Part shown: in pieces, positions 6,903 to 7,365 of the stretch
Layout: each line of letters starts with the position of its first letter
Position numbering within the stretch: position 1 is the stretch's first letter
NCBI GenBank assembly: GCA_030593785.1
Contig: JAUVGM010000110.1
Coordinates: forward strand, 1-7,365
Direction: 5' to 3'
Source of the DNA: Gammaproteobacteria bacterium
GTDB taxonomy: Bacteria; Pseudomonadota; Gammaproteobacteria; UBA6429; Thiohalophilaceae
Length of the DNA: 7,365 nucleotides
Position numbers and translations under genes: made by a program
Notes under the pieces: model-generated
Seen by the model: the letters and a program-made list of their open reading frames with translations, nothing else
What the model was told of the DNA's origin: nothing
Databases searched by the model: none

Positions 6903-7007
6903 TGTAGGTCGGCTTTTAAGCCGACGCGGTGCTCGTTATTACGATGATGTGAATTCGTTTTAACCAAAATATTGAACATTCGCGTCGGCCTAAAGAGCCG
7001 ACCTACA
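6903..7007. repeat. REP/BIME-like module 2 upstream of rbfA
   Basis: The ends TGTAGGTCGGCT (6903-6914) and AGCCGACCTACA (6996-7007) are perfect 12-bp inverted repeats. The left REP hairpin is GTCGGCTT (6908-6915) with AAGCCGAC (6918-6925); the right is GTCGGC (6984-6989) with GCCGAC (6997-7002). GCCGACGCG (6920-6928) also pairs with CGCGTCGGC (6981-6989), so the whole unit can form one long stem. It stands in the same orientation as module 1, 19 bases after it, and shares the core start CGGTG and TGATGT. No clear target-site duplication is seen. Confidence 0.85.
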
Positions 7008-7035
7008 TTGCAACCATCAAATTCTATTTTATAAA
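7008..7035 (+). promoter_or_regulatory. Possible rbfA promoter abutting REP module 2
   Basis: TTGCAA (7008-7013, 4 of 6 matches) and TATAAA (7030-7035, 5 of 6) are spaced by 16 bp, the same spacing as the rimP promoter. Transcription would start near 7042, leaving only about 11 nt before the rbfA ATG. The region is AT-rich, so a chance match is possible. Confidence 0.4.
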
Positions 7036-7052
7036 CAAAACGATTAACTATT

Positions 7053-7365
7053 ATGCCTAAAGATTTCAGTCGCACACGCCGAGTTGGTGAACAAATTCAA
7101 CGTGAAATGGCGCAGCTTGTTCAACAGGAAATCAAAGATCCTCGTCTTGGTTTGGTGACTATTTCTGCGGTGAAGTTAAGTAAAGACATGTCGCACGCGA
7201 ATATTTTTTTTACCACGTTAGATGAAGAACATCCCATTGAAGAGACGTTAAAGATTTTAGATGGTGCAGCGGGTTTCCTGCGTCATGAATTGGCTAAGCG
7301 TATGCAATTACGTATCGTTCCTCATATTCATTTTAAATACGATGAATCGATTTCTTACGGTAATG
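7053..7365 (+). CDS. rbfA: 30S ribosome-binding factor RbfA, 3' end missing
   Basis: The frame gives 104 residues before the window ends; RbfA is usually about 120-135, so some 15-30 residues are missing. RbfA binds the free 30S subunit and helps late 16S rRNA maturation, also supporting growth in the cold. The protein begins MPKDFSRTRRVGEQIQREM, followed by QEIKDPRLGLVTISAV (25-40), which holds the family signature around KDPRLG. GAAGFLRHELAKRM (71-84) holds the AxG turn that replaces GxxG in the RbfA KH fold, and LRIVPHIHFKYDESI (86-100) is the conserved C-terminal strand. ATG 7053 is the only start that fits the family N-terminus. No Shine-Dalgarno is visible in the AT-rich 20 nt upstream. 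It follows infB as in most gammaproteobacteria, but 269 bp away because of the two REP modules. Confidence 0.96.
   Translation, partial: MPKDFSRTRRVGEQIQREMAQLVQQEIKDPRLGLVTISAVKLSKDMSHANIFFTTLDEEHPIEETLKILDGAAGFLRHELAKRMQLRIVPHIHFKYDESISYGN

Noticed and set aside
6778..7007. CRISPR array or insertion sequence
   Set aside because: There are only two diverged units, no regular short spacers, and no transposase frame inside; inverted REP pairs explain the pattern better.

Overview
The window looks like a gammaproteobacterial chromosome of low-to-moderate GC. The main evidence is the conserved rimP-nusA-infB-rbfA order, a NusA with the two C-terminal acidic repeats found in proteobacteria, and an IF2 with a long charged linker. 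The genus cannot be fixed from the sequence alone.

All genes read on the + strand. Positions 1-1057 hold the 3' part of a GGDEF-EAL type cyclic-di-GMP protein with a complete, apparently catalytic EAL domain. Positions 1179-2093 encode a response regulator whose output is an RsbW/SpoIIAB-like ATP-binding domain; it appears to have its own promoter. Both are signalling genes and sit just upstream of a housekeeping operon.

From about 2113 the transcription/translation operon begins: a promoter, a leader ending in an intrinsic terminator (rimP-leader-type attenuator), rimP (ribosome maturation), nusA (elongation/termination factor), infB (IF2) and the first 104 codons of rbfA (30S maturation, cut by the window end). 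Every junction in this operon carries a palindrome. There is a terminator-like hairpin before rimP, a second hairpin with a U tract before nusA, a 7-bp hairpin directly before the infB ribosome binding site, and two tandem ~105-bp modules between infB and rbfA.

Each of those modules is a pair of inverted GTAG-headed palindromes (REP/BIME-like). The first REP supplies the infB stop codon. The second module ends against a possible rbfA promoter that would give a very short leader with no Shine-Dalgarno. No wholly new system is evident. The most interesting material is the chain of RNA-structure elements in the operon, the REP insertion at the infB stop, and the response regulator/anti-sigma-kinase fusion. 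No gene-free stretch exceeds 300 bases; the longest, 6784-7052, is almost entirely the REP modules.
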